A stretch of DNA of 64,000 nucleotides from assembly GCA_945861415.1 (NCBI GenBank), contig CAMAUV010000007.1, positions 37,855 to 101,854 on the forward strand. The letters are read 5' to 3'. Each line of letters begins with the position of its first letter. Position 1 is the first letter of the stretch. This DNA is from Akkermansia muciniphila (GTDB taxonomy: Bacteria > Verrucomicrobiota > Verrucomicrobiia > Verrucomicrobiales > V1-33). Of this stretch, positions 20,164-28,609 are shown piece after piece. The notes under the pieces were generated by a model. It made no database searches. It had not been told where the DNA came from and saw only the letters and a list, made by a program, of their open reading frames with translations. A program made the position numbers and the translations under genes.

Positions 20164-20976
20164 ATGAAAACCTCCAAGCTACTGACGGCTCTGCTTCTCG
20201 GACTCTCTATGTTTGCAGTCCCTCTGATGGCGCAAGAGAAAGCCGCCCCCAATCCAGCCGCTGTGCCTGCCGCGAGCAAGGCGGCCCCGTATATTAATAC
20301 CCTGAAGATGGAGTTTGTGCCTGTGAGGGCGACGCCCGGGGTGCTCTGGAGCCGCTGGGAGACACGCGTGCGGGACTACGAGGCCTTCTGCCGGGATATT
20401 CAAAAAGACAGCTTTGCGCCTGATTTCAGGCAGGGCGATGACCATCCCGTGGTGAATGTCTCGTTTAATGACGCGCAGGCATTCTGCGTATGGTTGAGCA
20501 AAAAGGAGGGCCGCGCTTATCGATTGCCCACGGATCATGAGTGGAGCTGTGCCGTGGGCATCGGGGCGCAGGAGGACGCTGCTGCCAGCCCCAAGGAGAA
20601 GACTAGGGGCATCAAAGGAGTCTATCCCTGGGGCACTGCATGGCCGCCGCCGGAGGGCAGCGGGAATTTCAATTCTTATTCGGAAGATAAAATATCAAAT
20701 GACTCGTATGACAATACCAGCAAAGTTGGGCAGTTCAGTCCCAGCGCAGACGGACTCTACGACCTGAGCGGCAATGTCTGGGAGTGGTGCGACAGCCTAT
20801 ACGAGCCTAACGCTAAAGACGCAGAAATCCGAACACGGCGGGTGCTGCGTGGCAGGTCGTGGGACGGTTATATTCCCACGAACCTGCTCTCTTCGTATCG
20901 CGGCTACTACCTTCCTACGTTTCGCTACGTCTACTTCGGGTTTCGTGTGGTGTTGGGTGTGGGTGGTGGCGGCTAG
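20164..20976 (+). CDS. FGE/SUMF1-like C-type-lectin-fold protein, probable retroelement target
   Basis: This 270-residue exported protein has a signal peptide ending MFAVPLMAQ. The SUMF1 (formylglycine-generating enzyme-like) fold is shown by PVVNVSFNDAQAFCVWLSKK, YRLPTDHEWSCAVG, YPWGTAWPPP, LYDLSGNVWEWCDSLY and RRVLRGRSW. The catalytic cysteine pair of true FGE, which follows RGGSW in the human enzyme, is absent, so it is a binding rather than a sulfatase-activating protein. The C-terminal 27 residues consist of conserved anchors separated by codons that all end in C or T and encode Y, F, D, G, I, L or V. This is the pattern left by adenine mutagenesis of AAC/AAT codons in diversity-generating retroelement targets. 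Direct repeats flank the gene. Confidence 0.8.
   Translation: MKTSKLLTALLLGLSMFAVPLMAQEKAAPNPAAVPAASKAAPYINTLKMEFVPVRATPGVLWSRWETRVRDYEAFCRDIQKDSFAPDFRQGDDHPVVNVSFNDAQAFCVWLSKKEGRAYRLPTDHEWSCAVGIGAQEDAAASPKEKTRGIKGVYPWGTAWPPPEGSGNFNSYSEDKISNDSYDNTSKVGQFSPSADGLYDLSGNVWEWCDSLYEPNAKDAEIRTRRVLRGRSWDGYIPTNLLSSYRGYYLPTFRYVYFGFRVVLGVGGGG
20860..20940 (+). other. Retroelement-type variable region (VR candidate)
   Basis: After TGG the codons are GAC GGT TAT ATT, then CCC ACG AAC CTG; later TAT, then GGC TAC TAC CTT, then TTT, then TAC GTC TAC TTC. All fourteen variable codons are NNC/NNT, as expected from AAC/AAT template codons. The anchors between them (W, P, NLL, R, P, R, GFRVVL) follow the known FGE-type variable-region consensus. 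A pyrimidine-rich CTCTTTACCCTCTGCCC run follows the stop, as is often seen beyond such regions. No template repeat or reverse transcriptase is in the window. Confidence 0.55.
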
Positions 20977-20990
20977 GCTCTTTACCCTCT

Positions 20991-21077
20991 GCCCTTTTAC
21001 CCTTCTGACGAGCAAGGCCTGCCGCGCAGCGGACAAAATTTGATTTGCTGAAAATGCAGGGCGCAGAATTTCCTGTG
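20991..21077 (+). repeat. Direct repeat, copy 2
   Basis: This is the second copy of the sequence at 19665-19744, with a slightly longer centre. It begins 15 bases after the stop of the SUMF1-like gene. The two copies bracket that gene and the 102-bp inverted-repeat segment. Confidence 0.85.
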
Positions 21078-21164
21078 GTCAGCGTTGGTGTGATGGGTTT
21101 TTTTAAGTCTGAGATGAACCGACTGACATTAAGTTGCATAGGCGTTAGCCGCTAGCGCCAGCCC

Positions 21165-21353
21165 CATGGTGCGCAATGGATTGATGGTGCCGTGCAGAAT
21201 CAGCGCGATGACGCGAAGAAAGTGCGCGTCCAGTTCGGCTCGAAGGAATATTTCGACCTCGCCGCCAAGAATGGGCCCGCGCACGCATGGCTCACCCTCG
21301 GCACTAATCTCCAGTTCGTCCTCGACGAGACGACCTATGAGATTTACGAGTGA
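21165..21353 (+). pseudogene. C-terminal fragment of a VWA/VIT-type protein
   Basis: One frame reads GAQWIDGAVQNQRDDAKKVR, then VQFGSKEYFDLAAKNG, then LTLGTNLQFVLDETTYEIYE and a TGA. This resembles the last 60 residues of verrucomicrobial von Willebrand/VIT-type surface proteins, which end in similar QW(V/I)D...AKKV...EYFDL...YEI segments. No upstream part of such a gene exists here. The break is near 21160. Confidence 0.45.
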
Positions 21354-21384
21354 TGCCGTCGAAAATAAATATCCCCGCTAGCCT

Positions 21385-22467
21385 ATGAAACATCCATTGC
21401 TTCTCATCGCCCTCGCCCTCGCGCTCGCGCTTCTGCCCTCCGCGCGAGCCGAGTTGAAGGCTGACGAAAAGCCGTCCGATCCAGCAAAGAAGCTTAAGAA
21501 AAAAGAGGGCGAAAAATCCGATACCCTTGTCCACCGTGCGCCCAACGGCAAAGCGTTCCCGGCACACTGGGGCGCGCCGCCTCTGGCTCAAACCCGCGAC
21601 TTGCGCCAGTTGCCTGGCGATTACGGCTCGGGCAGCGGCACGCTCGGGCGTTGGATCCAAGAGAACTTGGACAAAGACGCCAAGCAACCCGCGCCGAAAC
21701 CTGCACCCGTGGTGCACAAGGGGCCCAACGGCAAAGCGTTCCCGGCACGCTGGGGCGCACCGCCGCCCATTCAAACCCAAGACTTCGGCCCGTTGCCCGG
21801 AGGTTATGGGCAAGGCAGCAGCTCGCTTGGGCGTTGGATACAGCAAAACCTCGACAAAGATGCCGCTGGTAACCCCGCCCCGCCGGCACCGAAGCCTGTC
21901 GGCGCCGTTCCCACGTTTGAGGAATGGATGAAAGACGGCAAAAAGATTCCTGCCGACCGCGTCTTCATCGGGGGTTCACCTTGGTTTAATGAGCAAACGG
22001 GCGAGAGCCGCACTCCCGAGACAGTTTACAAAATGCTATACGGACAAACGCAGCCGAAACCTCTGAATCCAATTGCACCACCAGCTGGCGGCCGCAAACC
22101 GTTCCCGGCGCACTGGGGTGAACCGCCGCGCAGACAGACCAAAGATCTCCGCCCACTACCCGGCGGCTACGGCATGGGCAGCAGCACGTTGGCCGCCTGG
22201 ATTCAGGAAAACTTGGACAAAGACGCCAAGCAACCCGTGCCGAAGCCTGTCGGCGCCGTTCCCACGTTTGAGGAATGGATGAAAGACGGCAAAAAGATTC
22301 CTGCCGACCGCGTCTTCATCGGGGATTCACCTTTGTTTAATGAGCAAACGGGGGAGAACCGTACTCCCGAGGCAGTTTACAAAATGCTATACGGACAAAC
22401 GCAGCCGAAACCTCCGAATCCAATTGCACCAGCCCCCCTCTCTCCCCGGTCCGGAGTCCGCCAATGA
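21385..22467 (+). CDS. Secreted protein of alternating FPAHWG and FEEWMKDG modules
   Basis: This 360-residue protein has a signal peptide (LLLIALALALALLPSARA). Three copies of a 45-residue module contain FPAHWGAPP, then a QTxDLxPLPGGYG stretch, SSTLGRWIQENLDKDA. Two copies of a 60-residue module contain PTFEEWMKDGKKIPADRVFI, then SPWFNEQTGE and VYKMLYG. Proline/lysine linkers separate them. The order is A-A-B-A-B, and the last A-B unit is a recent duplication at DNA level. I know of no function; the conserved Trp, Gly and Asp suggest small folded binding or adhesion units. The end is odd: after the last linker the frame stops, then continues in register into a DUF1579 fragment. Confidence 0.75.
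   Translation: MKHPLLLIALALALALLPSARAELKADEKPSDPAKKLKKKEGEKSDTLVHRAPNGKAFPAHWGAPPLAQTRDLRQLPGDYGSGSGTLGRWIQENLDKDAKQPAPKPAPVVHKGPNGKAFPARWGAPPPIQTQDFGPLPGGYGQGSSSLGRWIQQNLDKDAAGNPAPPAPKPVGAVPTFEEWMKDGKKIPADRVFIGGSPWFNEQTGESRTPETVYKMLYGQTQPKPLNPIAPPAGGRKPFPAHWGEPPRRQTKDLRPLPGGYGMGSSTLAAWIQENLDKDAKQPVPKPVGAVPTFEEWMKDGKKIPADRVFIGDSPLFNEQTGENRTPEAVYKMLYGQTQPKPPNPIAPAPLSPRSGVRQ
21892..22080 (+). repeat. 189-bp intragenic direct repeat, copy 1
   Basis: It encodes the first FEEWMKDG module and the following linker. It is nearly identical to 22243-22431, with only scattered substitutions. Confidence 0.9.
22243..22431 (+). repeat. 189-bp intragenic direct repeat, copy 2
   Basis: It encodes the second FEEWMKDG module. 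The high DNA identity to copy 1 indicates recent duplication or gene conversion. Confidence 0.9.
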
Positions 22468-22479
22468 CGCCACCCGCAA

Positions 22480-22497
22480 AAAGCAAATTCCTTTCAA
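22480..22497 (+). repeat. Dispersed 18-bp motif, variant copy
   Basis: AAAGCAAATTCCTTTCAA differs at two positions from the motif at 23417 and 61927. It lies at the 5' break of the DUF1579 fragment. Confidence 0.55.
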
Positions 22498-23389
22498 GCG
22501 AAAGCCGGCCCTGACCAGAAGAAACTAGAGGTATTTGTTGGCGAATGGAGTTATACGGGAACGCTGAGCGAAACGCCGCTGGGGCCCGGAGGTAAGTTCG
22601 CTGGAAAATCAACCAAGCGAATGGTTCTGGACGGTCTGTTCTTAGAGTCCAGAGAGGAAGACAAAGGTGTCTATGGCGGCAAAGAAATGACTTACAAATT
22701 CGTCGGCATGCAGTGGTTCGACCCGATCACAAAGAGCTACCTGGGTAACGGCTTTGCCAACGACGGTAATGTGGGTCACGGAGTTACGACCAATAGCGGA
22801 AACACCTGGACATTCATGGGCACCATAATCGATAGCAAAGGAGAGCTACAAAAGGAAGAATACCATGACGTTTTCACCTGATGGCCAAACCTTCACAGTG
22901 AAAGGTGAAACCTCCGCGGACGACGGAAAGACGTGGATGCCTCATTGGGAGGCGACCAACAAAAAAGTCAGCAAGAAAGCGTCCGCGCAGACCGGCCCCG
23001 AAATTGGCACATGGAAGATGAACGCCGCTAAGTCGACGTTCAACCCGGGCCCGGCGCCCAAGAGCATGACCGTCGTCTTCGCGGCGGTTGGCCAGAGTGA
23101 GAAGCTCAGCGTGGAGATGGTGGCCGCCGACGGCAGCAAGCTCGCGGCGACCTACACCGCCAACTACGACGGCAAGGACGTTCCGTTCACTGGGTTGACC
23201 GACGAGACCGTCTCATTGAAACGCATCAACGCGACGACCACGGAGCAGACCGTCAGAGAGGGCGGCAAGGTGGTCGTGACCTACACACGCGTCGTGTCGG
23301 CCGATGGCAAGTCGCTGACGAGCACGGCCAAGGGCACCAACGCCCAGGGACAGGCCTTCACCGACGTCGTAGTTCTCGACAAGCAGTAG
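22482..23389 (+). pseudogene. DUF1579-type protein, 5'-truncated and frameshifted
   Basis: The first frame reads KKLEVFVGEWSYTG, then MVLDGLFLESREEDKG, then KEMTYKFVGMQWFDPITKSY, a typical DUF1579 start without its signal peptide. At about 22875 a one-base shift at a TTTTC run moves the frame: DVFT-stop becomes FSPDGQTFTVKGETSADDGK. The second part ends with the usual tail domain (TWKMNAAKSTFNPGPAPKS through VVLDKQ). The upstream stop at 22467 is in the same register. Restoring one base would give about 300 residues, so a sequencing error is possible for the shift but not for the missing 5' end. Confidence 0.7.
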
Positions 23390-23416
23390 CGATCGCATGA
23401 ACCGGGCAGCGTCCAG

Positions 23417-23434
23417 AAAGCAAATTCCTATCAG
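23417..23434 (+). repeat. Dispersed 18-bp motif
   Basis: AAAGCAAATTCCTATCAG is identical to 61927-61944. Its TCA supplies the premature stop of the BspA-like fragment on the minus strand. Confidence 0.7.
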
Positions 23435-23580
23435 TTGGCTGATTTTGGATAGTCCGTGATGGTTACATCGGCCCCGTTCACGCTATAGGTGAAATCCCCG
23501 AACTGGAACTCTTGTTGTGCGATGACCTCGCCACCCCAAAAGGCAAGGAATGCCACGCCATGAAACCAGAACCGAGTCAT
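23431..23580 (-). pseudogene. N-terminal stub of a BspA-like leucine-rich-repeat protein
   Basis: This 49-residue stub runs from ATG 23580 (an ATG at 23628 is also in frame). It has a signal-peptide-like start (FHGVAFLAFWGGEVIAQ) followed by FQFGDFTYSVNGADVTITDY. That second part is the characteristic opening of secreted BspA-type leucine-rich-repeat proteins. The frame then stops inside the dispersed 18-bp motif, and the repeat region is missing. It is a 3'-truncated remnant. Confidence 0.6.
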
Positions 23581-23825
23581 GCGCGATAATAGACCCGGAT
23601 TTCCACGAGATGCCGAGTTAGCGTGCATGATACCTCAATAAAGCTGGACTTGGCCATCACGGCAATTTAGGTATCCCGCCGTTCCCGATTCTTACTAAAG
23701 CTCCAAGATGACAGTAGATTTGGCAAGACCCGCTGGGTAGTCCACCACAGTCATAACAGCATCAAGACTTTCTTGGGAGCAGATCCTCCGATAGACCTAA
23801 GAATCGCGGATCTGCACCAAAACCG

Positions 23826-24116
23826 TCACCTGCGCCGGATCGCTTTCATTGCCAGAAACCGCGGCAGAATTTCAGCTTCAATCAGTGCAAAGGCCGCATG
23901 CAGCCCGGCCTCCTGAAATTCCCTTCCCACCCGGGCCTCCACGGCCGTCGGTTGGCCGATGGTCGCGAGGAAACTGTTCGACGTCATAGCCGTGAACATG
24001 CTCGCGTCCATTTTTCCCGATTTCTCCAAAATCCAGCGCCGGGCAAACAGCCCCAGCACGGCATCACCGATCCATGCCTCCTCGCGCTCGCGCTGCACCG
24101 GGTCCGGCTGCTTCAT
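23826..24116 (-). CDS. RNase III-like domain protein
   Basis: This 96-residue protein contains EEAWIGDAVLGLFARRWIL, which corresponds to the RNase III signature (E..GDAVL) with Glu and Asp of the metal site. The later segment (FLATIGQPTAVEARVGREFQ through EAEILPRFL) follows the helical fold but ends before any double-stranded-RNA-binding domain. It therefore resembles mini-RNase III (MrnC) or a single-domain orphan. Activity on RNA is inferred. It lies 27 bp downstream of the next gene on the same strand. Confidence 0.6.
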   Translation of the reverse strand: MKQPDPVQREREEAWIGDAVLGLFARRWILEKSGKMDASMFTAMTSNSFLATIGQPTAVEARVGREFQEAGLHAAFALIEAEILPRFLAMKAIRRR

Positions 24117-24143
24117 TCAGGAAAAGTCGGAGGCTCCCCGCGC

Positions 24144-24959
24144 TTAGCGGTCAAATTTGATAATCTCGTCGCCGGGCTCCAGAACCATACCTGTCACAAG
24201 GGTATTCGGGTCAACGTCCGCCACTGACTCCGTGGCCTCCACGGTGTCGCCGATCGTAACACGGGCGATGATCGCCGTGCCACGGCGAACCGCAAAGCGG
24301 TCACCCTTCATCAGCCTAACATTCATCCCGGCATCCAGCACCACATAGCCATCATTATCCGAAACCTTGATACGAGCGATGGCCGCTGTCGAAGCGATTA
24401 CTGATTGAACCGGGTTGAGCGCTTTACCCTCTGCTACCGCATTGGCGGCTACGGCGGCTTCTATTGCTACTCGGTCCATCCCGACTCCATTTGCGTTGAG
24501 CACACTCTGCTCTTCGCGGGCGATGCGGGCGGCTTCCTGATCCCCCGGATTATCCACAAGCGGCGGTTCAATCTGCAATTTTTCCTTGATCGCCGCGCCG
24601 ACTTCCTCCGCCTTCGTCCCCGCCGTGTTCACGATATCCCCCGCCCCTTTCGGCCGGGCGCCCAGATTATTGGCCTCGGTCTGCAGATTTTTCACAAGAG
24701 CATCGCCCGCTTTTTTCACCGCACTGGCAGTTCCTTTCAGATCTTCCGCCACTGCCTCCTTCACTTGCTCCGCCGGAGTTGGAGCCTGGGCCTGCTGAAT
24801 CTTGAGTTCCTTGATGGAGCGCTGCAAGTCCTGCATCTGCCGATCACTCTGCACCTGCAGCTGTTCCATGCGCCCGTCCATATCGGCATTAAGCGTAAGA
24901 TACAGCCCCGCAGCAAGGGTCACAGCAAGTCCGGCAAGAGCGAAATGGGTAAGCTTCAT
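24144..24959 (-). CDS. Membrane-anchored coiled-coil protein
   Basis: This 271-residue protein starts at ATG 24959 (MKLTHFALAGLAVTLAAGLY). It has one N-terminal transmembrane anchor, a coiled coil at about residues 25-60 (MEQLQVQSDRQMQDLQRSIK), and an Ala/Lys/Glu-rich middle. The C-terminal 70 residues are a compact beta-rich domain (VVLDAGMNVRLMKGDRFAVR through LEPGDEII). That domain resembles the cell-shape or secretion-type beta domains of periplasmic coiled-coil proteins, but I cannot name the family. Confidence 0.65.
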   Translation of the reverse strand: MKLTHFALAGLAVTLAAGLYLTLNADMDGRMEQLQVQSDRQMQDLQRSIKELKIQQAQAPTPAEQVKEAVAEDLKGTASAVKKAGDALVKNLQTEANNLGARPKGAGDIVNTAGTKAEEVGAAIKEKLQIEPPLVDNPGDQEAARIAREEQSVLNANGVGMDRVAIEAAVAANAVAEGKALNPVQSVIASTAAIARIKVSDNDGYVVLDAGMNVRLMKGDRFAVRRGTAIIARVTIGDTVEATESVADVDPNTLVTGMVLEPGDEIIKFDR

Positions 24960-25278
24960 AAGAGAACTAAATGGGAGTTGATCACCTGACCACCAATCGA
25001 GGAGACGGTGCTTTTTCACCAATAGGGGATTCCTGTATGCCTTCCCGCCACGTAAATCAACAACCGAAATCCTTGGCCCGCAGGTTTCCCGGCGCCGGGC
25101 GTTTACCGTAGTTCTTTTAACGCTACCGAACATACCACCATGCTGCCACCCCCGCGTCAGCCAGCTCGATCAGAAGAAATCACCGCCACCCCTCCGTTTT
25201 GGCGCAGCCGGCCGCATGCCCAGAGGCGCCGGCGGCAGGTGAGCGGCGGACAGGCTGTAATTTCGGCGGACATTTCGT

Positions 25279-26442
25279 TCACGAGGCGGGCGGAAGTGCT
25301 TTTCTGAAGGCAAGCCCCGGACGGCGAATGCGCAGGTCCGACACACTGAAGCAAGTCACCTCAAACGGCAGCGGAGGCAGCAGCGGCTCCCATTCCTTCA
25401 CGGAGACGTCACTGAGAATAAATACCCGCGTGTGCCGTTCCACCGAGCTAAGCGCCTGCAACAGGTTCCCTGCGTCCCTCTCTCCGGCCCGCCGGGCTCC
25501 GGCCAGCAACAGCATCGTGTCCTCAATCTGCGCCGGAGTGTTAACCGAAAACCCGCGCCAGTGATCGAACGACGCCACCAGATCCATGGGAATGGCGTTA
25601 TCCCGGCAGTAACATATCTGTCCGCACAACAGTTCCATCGCGCTTTCAAAAGCGTCCCCCATCTCCCCCGGTTGCCGCGTGGGATGGATGCTGTGAAACA
25701 CTACAAAGTATTTCTCCGGCAGCGGCCGGTCAAACTGCCTCACCATCATGCCCCCGGTGCGGGCCGAGCTCGGCCAGTGGACCGACTTCATCCGGTCACC
25801 CGGCTGAAAGGCGCGTAATCCATGAAAATCGCCGCTCCAGTGACGGTGCGTGCTTTCCGCTTCTTCCACATCGATTATGGACGCATCCACTGCCTCCTCC
25901 AGCACCCTCGGGGTTACCGGCCGCGGAAACACGGTGACCTCCAGAATATCCCGGACCTCCCGCTGGCTGTGCCAGAGCCCCAGTGGAAACGTAGAGGTCA
26001 GCACGCTGCGAATACGGTGCGTCACCCCGCGGCGCAGCAGGCGCGTGTTAATGCGCCGCCGCACTAGGCCACCCCCGCTGCGCACCCAGGCCGCGGAGAG
26101 CCCGCGTTCAGCAGGGCCGGCAATCCCGCATTCCACATCCACAGCAAAAGCATCCAGCCTCAGCCGTTCGTTGATGATATCCAAATTCATGTCGAACAAC
26201 TGCCCCGCAAAGCACGTCTCCGGCAGTTTTCGCTCAAGCCTGAGGCCACCCAGATTTCTCCGGGCCAGCGGCCATGTCAGCGGCAACAACATCATGCCCA
26301 GCAGCCCGATGCGCACGGCATTCACCTCCGGAATCAACGCACCGCTAGCCGTCACCACCAGCGACAATAGCAACAGCCCGGCCCCGCGACCGGTTAGTCG
26401 CGTGGATTCCTTAAGGGGAGCTTTCTGGCGGAAGGGCGGCAT
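25279..26442 (-). CDS. DUF58 domain membrane protein
   Basis: This 387-residue protein has two N-terminal transmembrane helices (about 20-60). It is followed by a DUF58 region with DFHGLRAFQPGDRMKSVHW (residues about 210-230), the conserved core, and a von Willebrand-like fold. DUF58 proteins are usually encoded with MoxR ATPases and VWA proteins and act in assembly or chaperoning of envelope complexes. No moxR gene is adjacent here. Confidence 0.85.
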   Translation of the reverse strand: MPPFRQKAPLKESTRLTGRGAGLLLLSLVVTASGALIPEVNAVRIGLLGMMLLPLTWPLARRNLGGLRLERKLPETCFAGQLFDMNLDIINERLRLDAFAVDVECGIAGPAERGLSAAWVRSGGGLVRRRINTRLLRRGVTHRIRSVLTSTFPLGLWHSQREVRDILEVTVFPRPVTPRVLEEAVDASIIDVEEAESTHRHWSGDFHGLRAFQPGDRMKSVHWPSSARTGGMMVRQFDRPLPEKYFVVFHSIHPTRQPGEMGDAFESAMELLCGQICYCRDNAIPMDLVASFDHWRGFSVNTPAQIEDTMLLLAGARRAGERDAGNLLQALSSVERHTRVFILSDVSVKEWEPLLPPLPFEVTCFSVSDLRIRRPGLAFRKALPPAS

Positions 26443-26454
26443 GAATCGGGCACG

Positions 26455-27204
26455 CTATTTCGCGACGAACACTTCCTTAAAGAACTTTTCCATGGCCGCC
26501 CATGACTCTTTGTCCGCCTTCTCCTGATAGCCGCCACCCGGCTTGGTAAATCCATGCTTTGCTCCCTCGTAGATGACGAACTCCATCTTCGCCTGCGACT
26601 TCTTCATCTCATCCTGAAATGCCGGCACCTCTTTGTTCACGTGGTCATCGGCCCCGCCGTGACAGACCAAAATGCGCGCGTTGATCGCACCCGGCGCGGC
26701 GGGCAGCGTGGTGCCCAGACCGCCGTGAAAACTTACCACGCCACGCACATCTGCACCACTGCGGGCCAGCTCCAGCACACAGCTACCACCAAAACAATAA
26801 CCGATTCCCCCCAGTCGCTGAGGGTCCGTTTCCCTGCGGCCTTTGAGCTCATCTAGGGCCGCCATTACCCTCCGGCGCAGGAGCGGAAGATCACTGCGAT
26901 ACTTCCCAGCGCATACTGCACACTCCTTAGGATCCACCGGCCGCACGTCCTTGCCGTAGATGTCCGCGGCAAACGCCACATAACCCAACTCCGCCAGCAT
27001 CGTCGCCCGTTTCTTAGCATAGTCCTGCAGGCCGGTCCAGTCGTGCACCACCAGCACTCCGGGCCGCTGCCCTTTCACCGCGTCATCCCATGCCACAAAA
27101 CCTTCCAGTTCCTGATCCCCGTCCTTGTAGGTAACGACAGCTGTCTGCACCGCTGCATGAAGGGAGGAAAGGGAGAGCATAAGCAAAGAAAAGAGTCGTC
27201 TCAT
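26455..27204 (-). CDS. Secreted dienelactone hydrolase-family protein
   Basis: This 249-residue alpha/beta hydrolase has a signal peptide (LFSLLMLSLSSLHAA). The nucleophile elbow is GIGYCFGGSC (Cys nucleophile, as in dienelactone hydrolase), the acid lies in CHGGADDHV, and the His in GAKHGFT. The substrate is unknown; exported members probably act on esters or lactones. It lies 12 bp upstream of the DUF58 gene on the same strand. Confidence 0.85.
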   Translation of the reverse strand: MRRLFSLLMLSLSSLHAAVQTAVVTYKDGDQELEGFVAWDDAVKGQRPGVLVVHDWTGLQDYAKKRATMLAELGYVAFAADIYGKDVRPVDPKECAVCAGKYRSDLPLLRRRVMAALDELKGRRETDPQRLGGIGYCFGGSCVLELARSGADVRGVVSFHGGLGTTLPAAPGAINARILVCHGGADDHVNKEVPAFQDEMKKSQAKMEFVIYEGAKHGFTKPGGGYQEKADKESWAAMEKFFKEVFVAK

Positions 27205-27383
27205 AATACCTTAGCACTGCCCACGCCCGCAGTTCACACAAGCGGGAGTCGGCAATTCCGCGCCGCCTGCCTGAGCCGCAGCCGACACGCGGCGGATATC
27301 TCCGGCGAGCGATTGACGGTGGCAGCAGTTGCAATCAACTTGCGAATTACTGCTGCTCTTCCCCGCCGCAGAGCCCTAACCTC

Positions 27384-27839
27384 ATGCGCGGTTTTCCTTT
27401 CTTCAATCTACTCATCTGCCTCTTGCTCAGCGGCGCGGTTCTGTTGCCGCTCGTGCTTCGCGCTACACACATTGCGCCACGCACCGCCACTGTGGAAAAG
27501 AAGACACCCGCCCCTTCCGAACGCACGATTCGCTGCGTGGTGACGGTAAAGTTCGTGCATGCTCCGCAATCCCTCAAGCTCTCGGCAGGAGACCGAGTAG
27601 TGGCCGACTGGACCAATGCCGATGAGGACCTACGCTGGGAGGAATCGCTGGATCTGCCAGCAGACGGCAAGCGGCTTGAGTTTTCGCTTGCGGTGAAATG
27701 GCCGGACAAAACCCCCGACACCATCGCAGAAGTGACCGTGGAGCCGGAGGGGTCCGAGTCCAAGGCAAAGAACCTCTGGAGCAGCGGGGCCGCGGCGGAC
27801 GAAGTTATAAGTCTCACATGGGAGGGCACCCAGCCATGA
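27384..27839 (+). CDS. Uncharacterised membrane-anchored protein preceding metal ABC genes
   Basis: This 151-residue protein has an N-terminal hydrophobic anchor (FFNLLICLLLSGAVLLPLVL). The mature domain looks like a beta-sandwich (IRCVVTVKFVHAPQSLKL through VISLTWEG). Its stop overlaps the ABC ATPase start as ATGA, so translation is coupled. It is not a substrate-binding protein of the ZnuA type (too short, no His-rich loop). No family is recognised. Confidence 0.65.
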   Translation: MRGFPFFNLLICLLLSGAVLLPLVLRATHIAPRTATVEKKTPAPSERTIRCVVTVKFVHAPQSLKLSAGDRVVADWTNADEDLRWEESLDLPADGKRLEFSLAVKWPDKTPDTIAEVTVEPEGSESKAKNLWSSGAAADEVISLTWEGTQP

Positions 27840-28588
27840 GCGCGCATGGTGCCCACTGCGAACACTGCGCCCATCACCATGAGTTGGAAATCTCCGGACT
27901 CACCGTGCGCTACCGTGCGCATACGGCGCTGGAGCACGCCGGGTTTGCCACGTCCTGCGGAAATTGCGTCGCGCTCATCGGTCCCAACGGTGCCGGAAAA
28001 AGCACGCTACTCAAGGCCATTGCCGGGCTAATCCCACGGGCTGCCGGTATCATCCGCTGGCGGGGCACCGCAGTGCAGAAGTGGCATCGCGAATTCGCCT
28101 ACCTGCCTCAGCGCGAGGAAGTGGACTGGAGCTTCCCTGTCACAGTTCGCGGCCTCGTCGAGATGGGTCGCTACAGCCAGCTCAGCTGGTGGCGGCGCTG
28201 GCGGGCCCTTGACGACCGGAAGGTCGCAGAGGCCATGACCCTGATGCATCTGGAGGGCCTCGAAAAGCGCCAGATATCCGAACTCTCCGGTGGCCAGCAA
28301 CAGCGAGCCTTCATCGCCCGCGCCATCGCCTCAGAGGCGCACGTCCTCCTCCTTGATGAACCCTTTACCGGCCTCGACCGGCCCGCACGGGAGAACCTCA
28401 GCGCTCTGCTGCGCAAGCTCGCCGCTGAGGGCCGCCTTGTCATCGCCTCTCACCACGACCTCAACACCGTGGCCGAACTCTTTGATGAAGTGCTCATCCT
28501 CAACCGCCAGCCGGTTGCGTTTGGAAAAGTATCCGACGCCTTCACGCCGGAGAATCTCAACACCGCCTATCAAAATCCGGCGGCGTAA
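27836..28588 (+). CDS. Metal ABC transporter ATP-binding protein (ZnuC/MntB-like)
   Basis: This 250-residue ATPase has Walker A GPNGAGKST at about residues 49-57, signature LSGGQQQR, and Walker B VLLLDEPFTGLD followed by ASHHDLNTV. The partner is the ABC-3 permease downstream. The first 16 residues are rich in His and Cys (HGAHCEHCAHHH), a likely metal-sensing or metal-buffering tail not typical of the family. The ATG at 27836 is fixed by the ATGA overlap with the preceding gene. Confidence 0.88.
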   Translation: MSAHGAHCEHCAHHHELEISGLTVRYRAHTALEHAGFATSCGNCVALIGPNGAGKSTLLKAIAGLIPRAAGIIRWRGTAVQKWHREFAYLPQREEVDWSFPVTVRGLVEMGRYSQLSWWRRWRALDDRKVAEAMTLMHLEGLEKRQISELSGGQQQRAFIARAIASEAHVLLLDEPFTGLDRPARENLSALLRKLAAEGRLVIASHHDLNTVAELFDEVLILNRQPVAFGKVSDAFTPENLNTAYQNPAA

Positions 28589-28609
28589 CTCTTTTGCCTT
28601 CCATCACTC

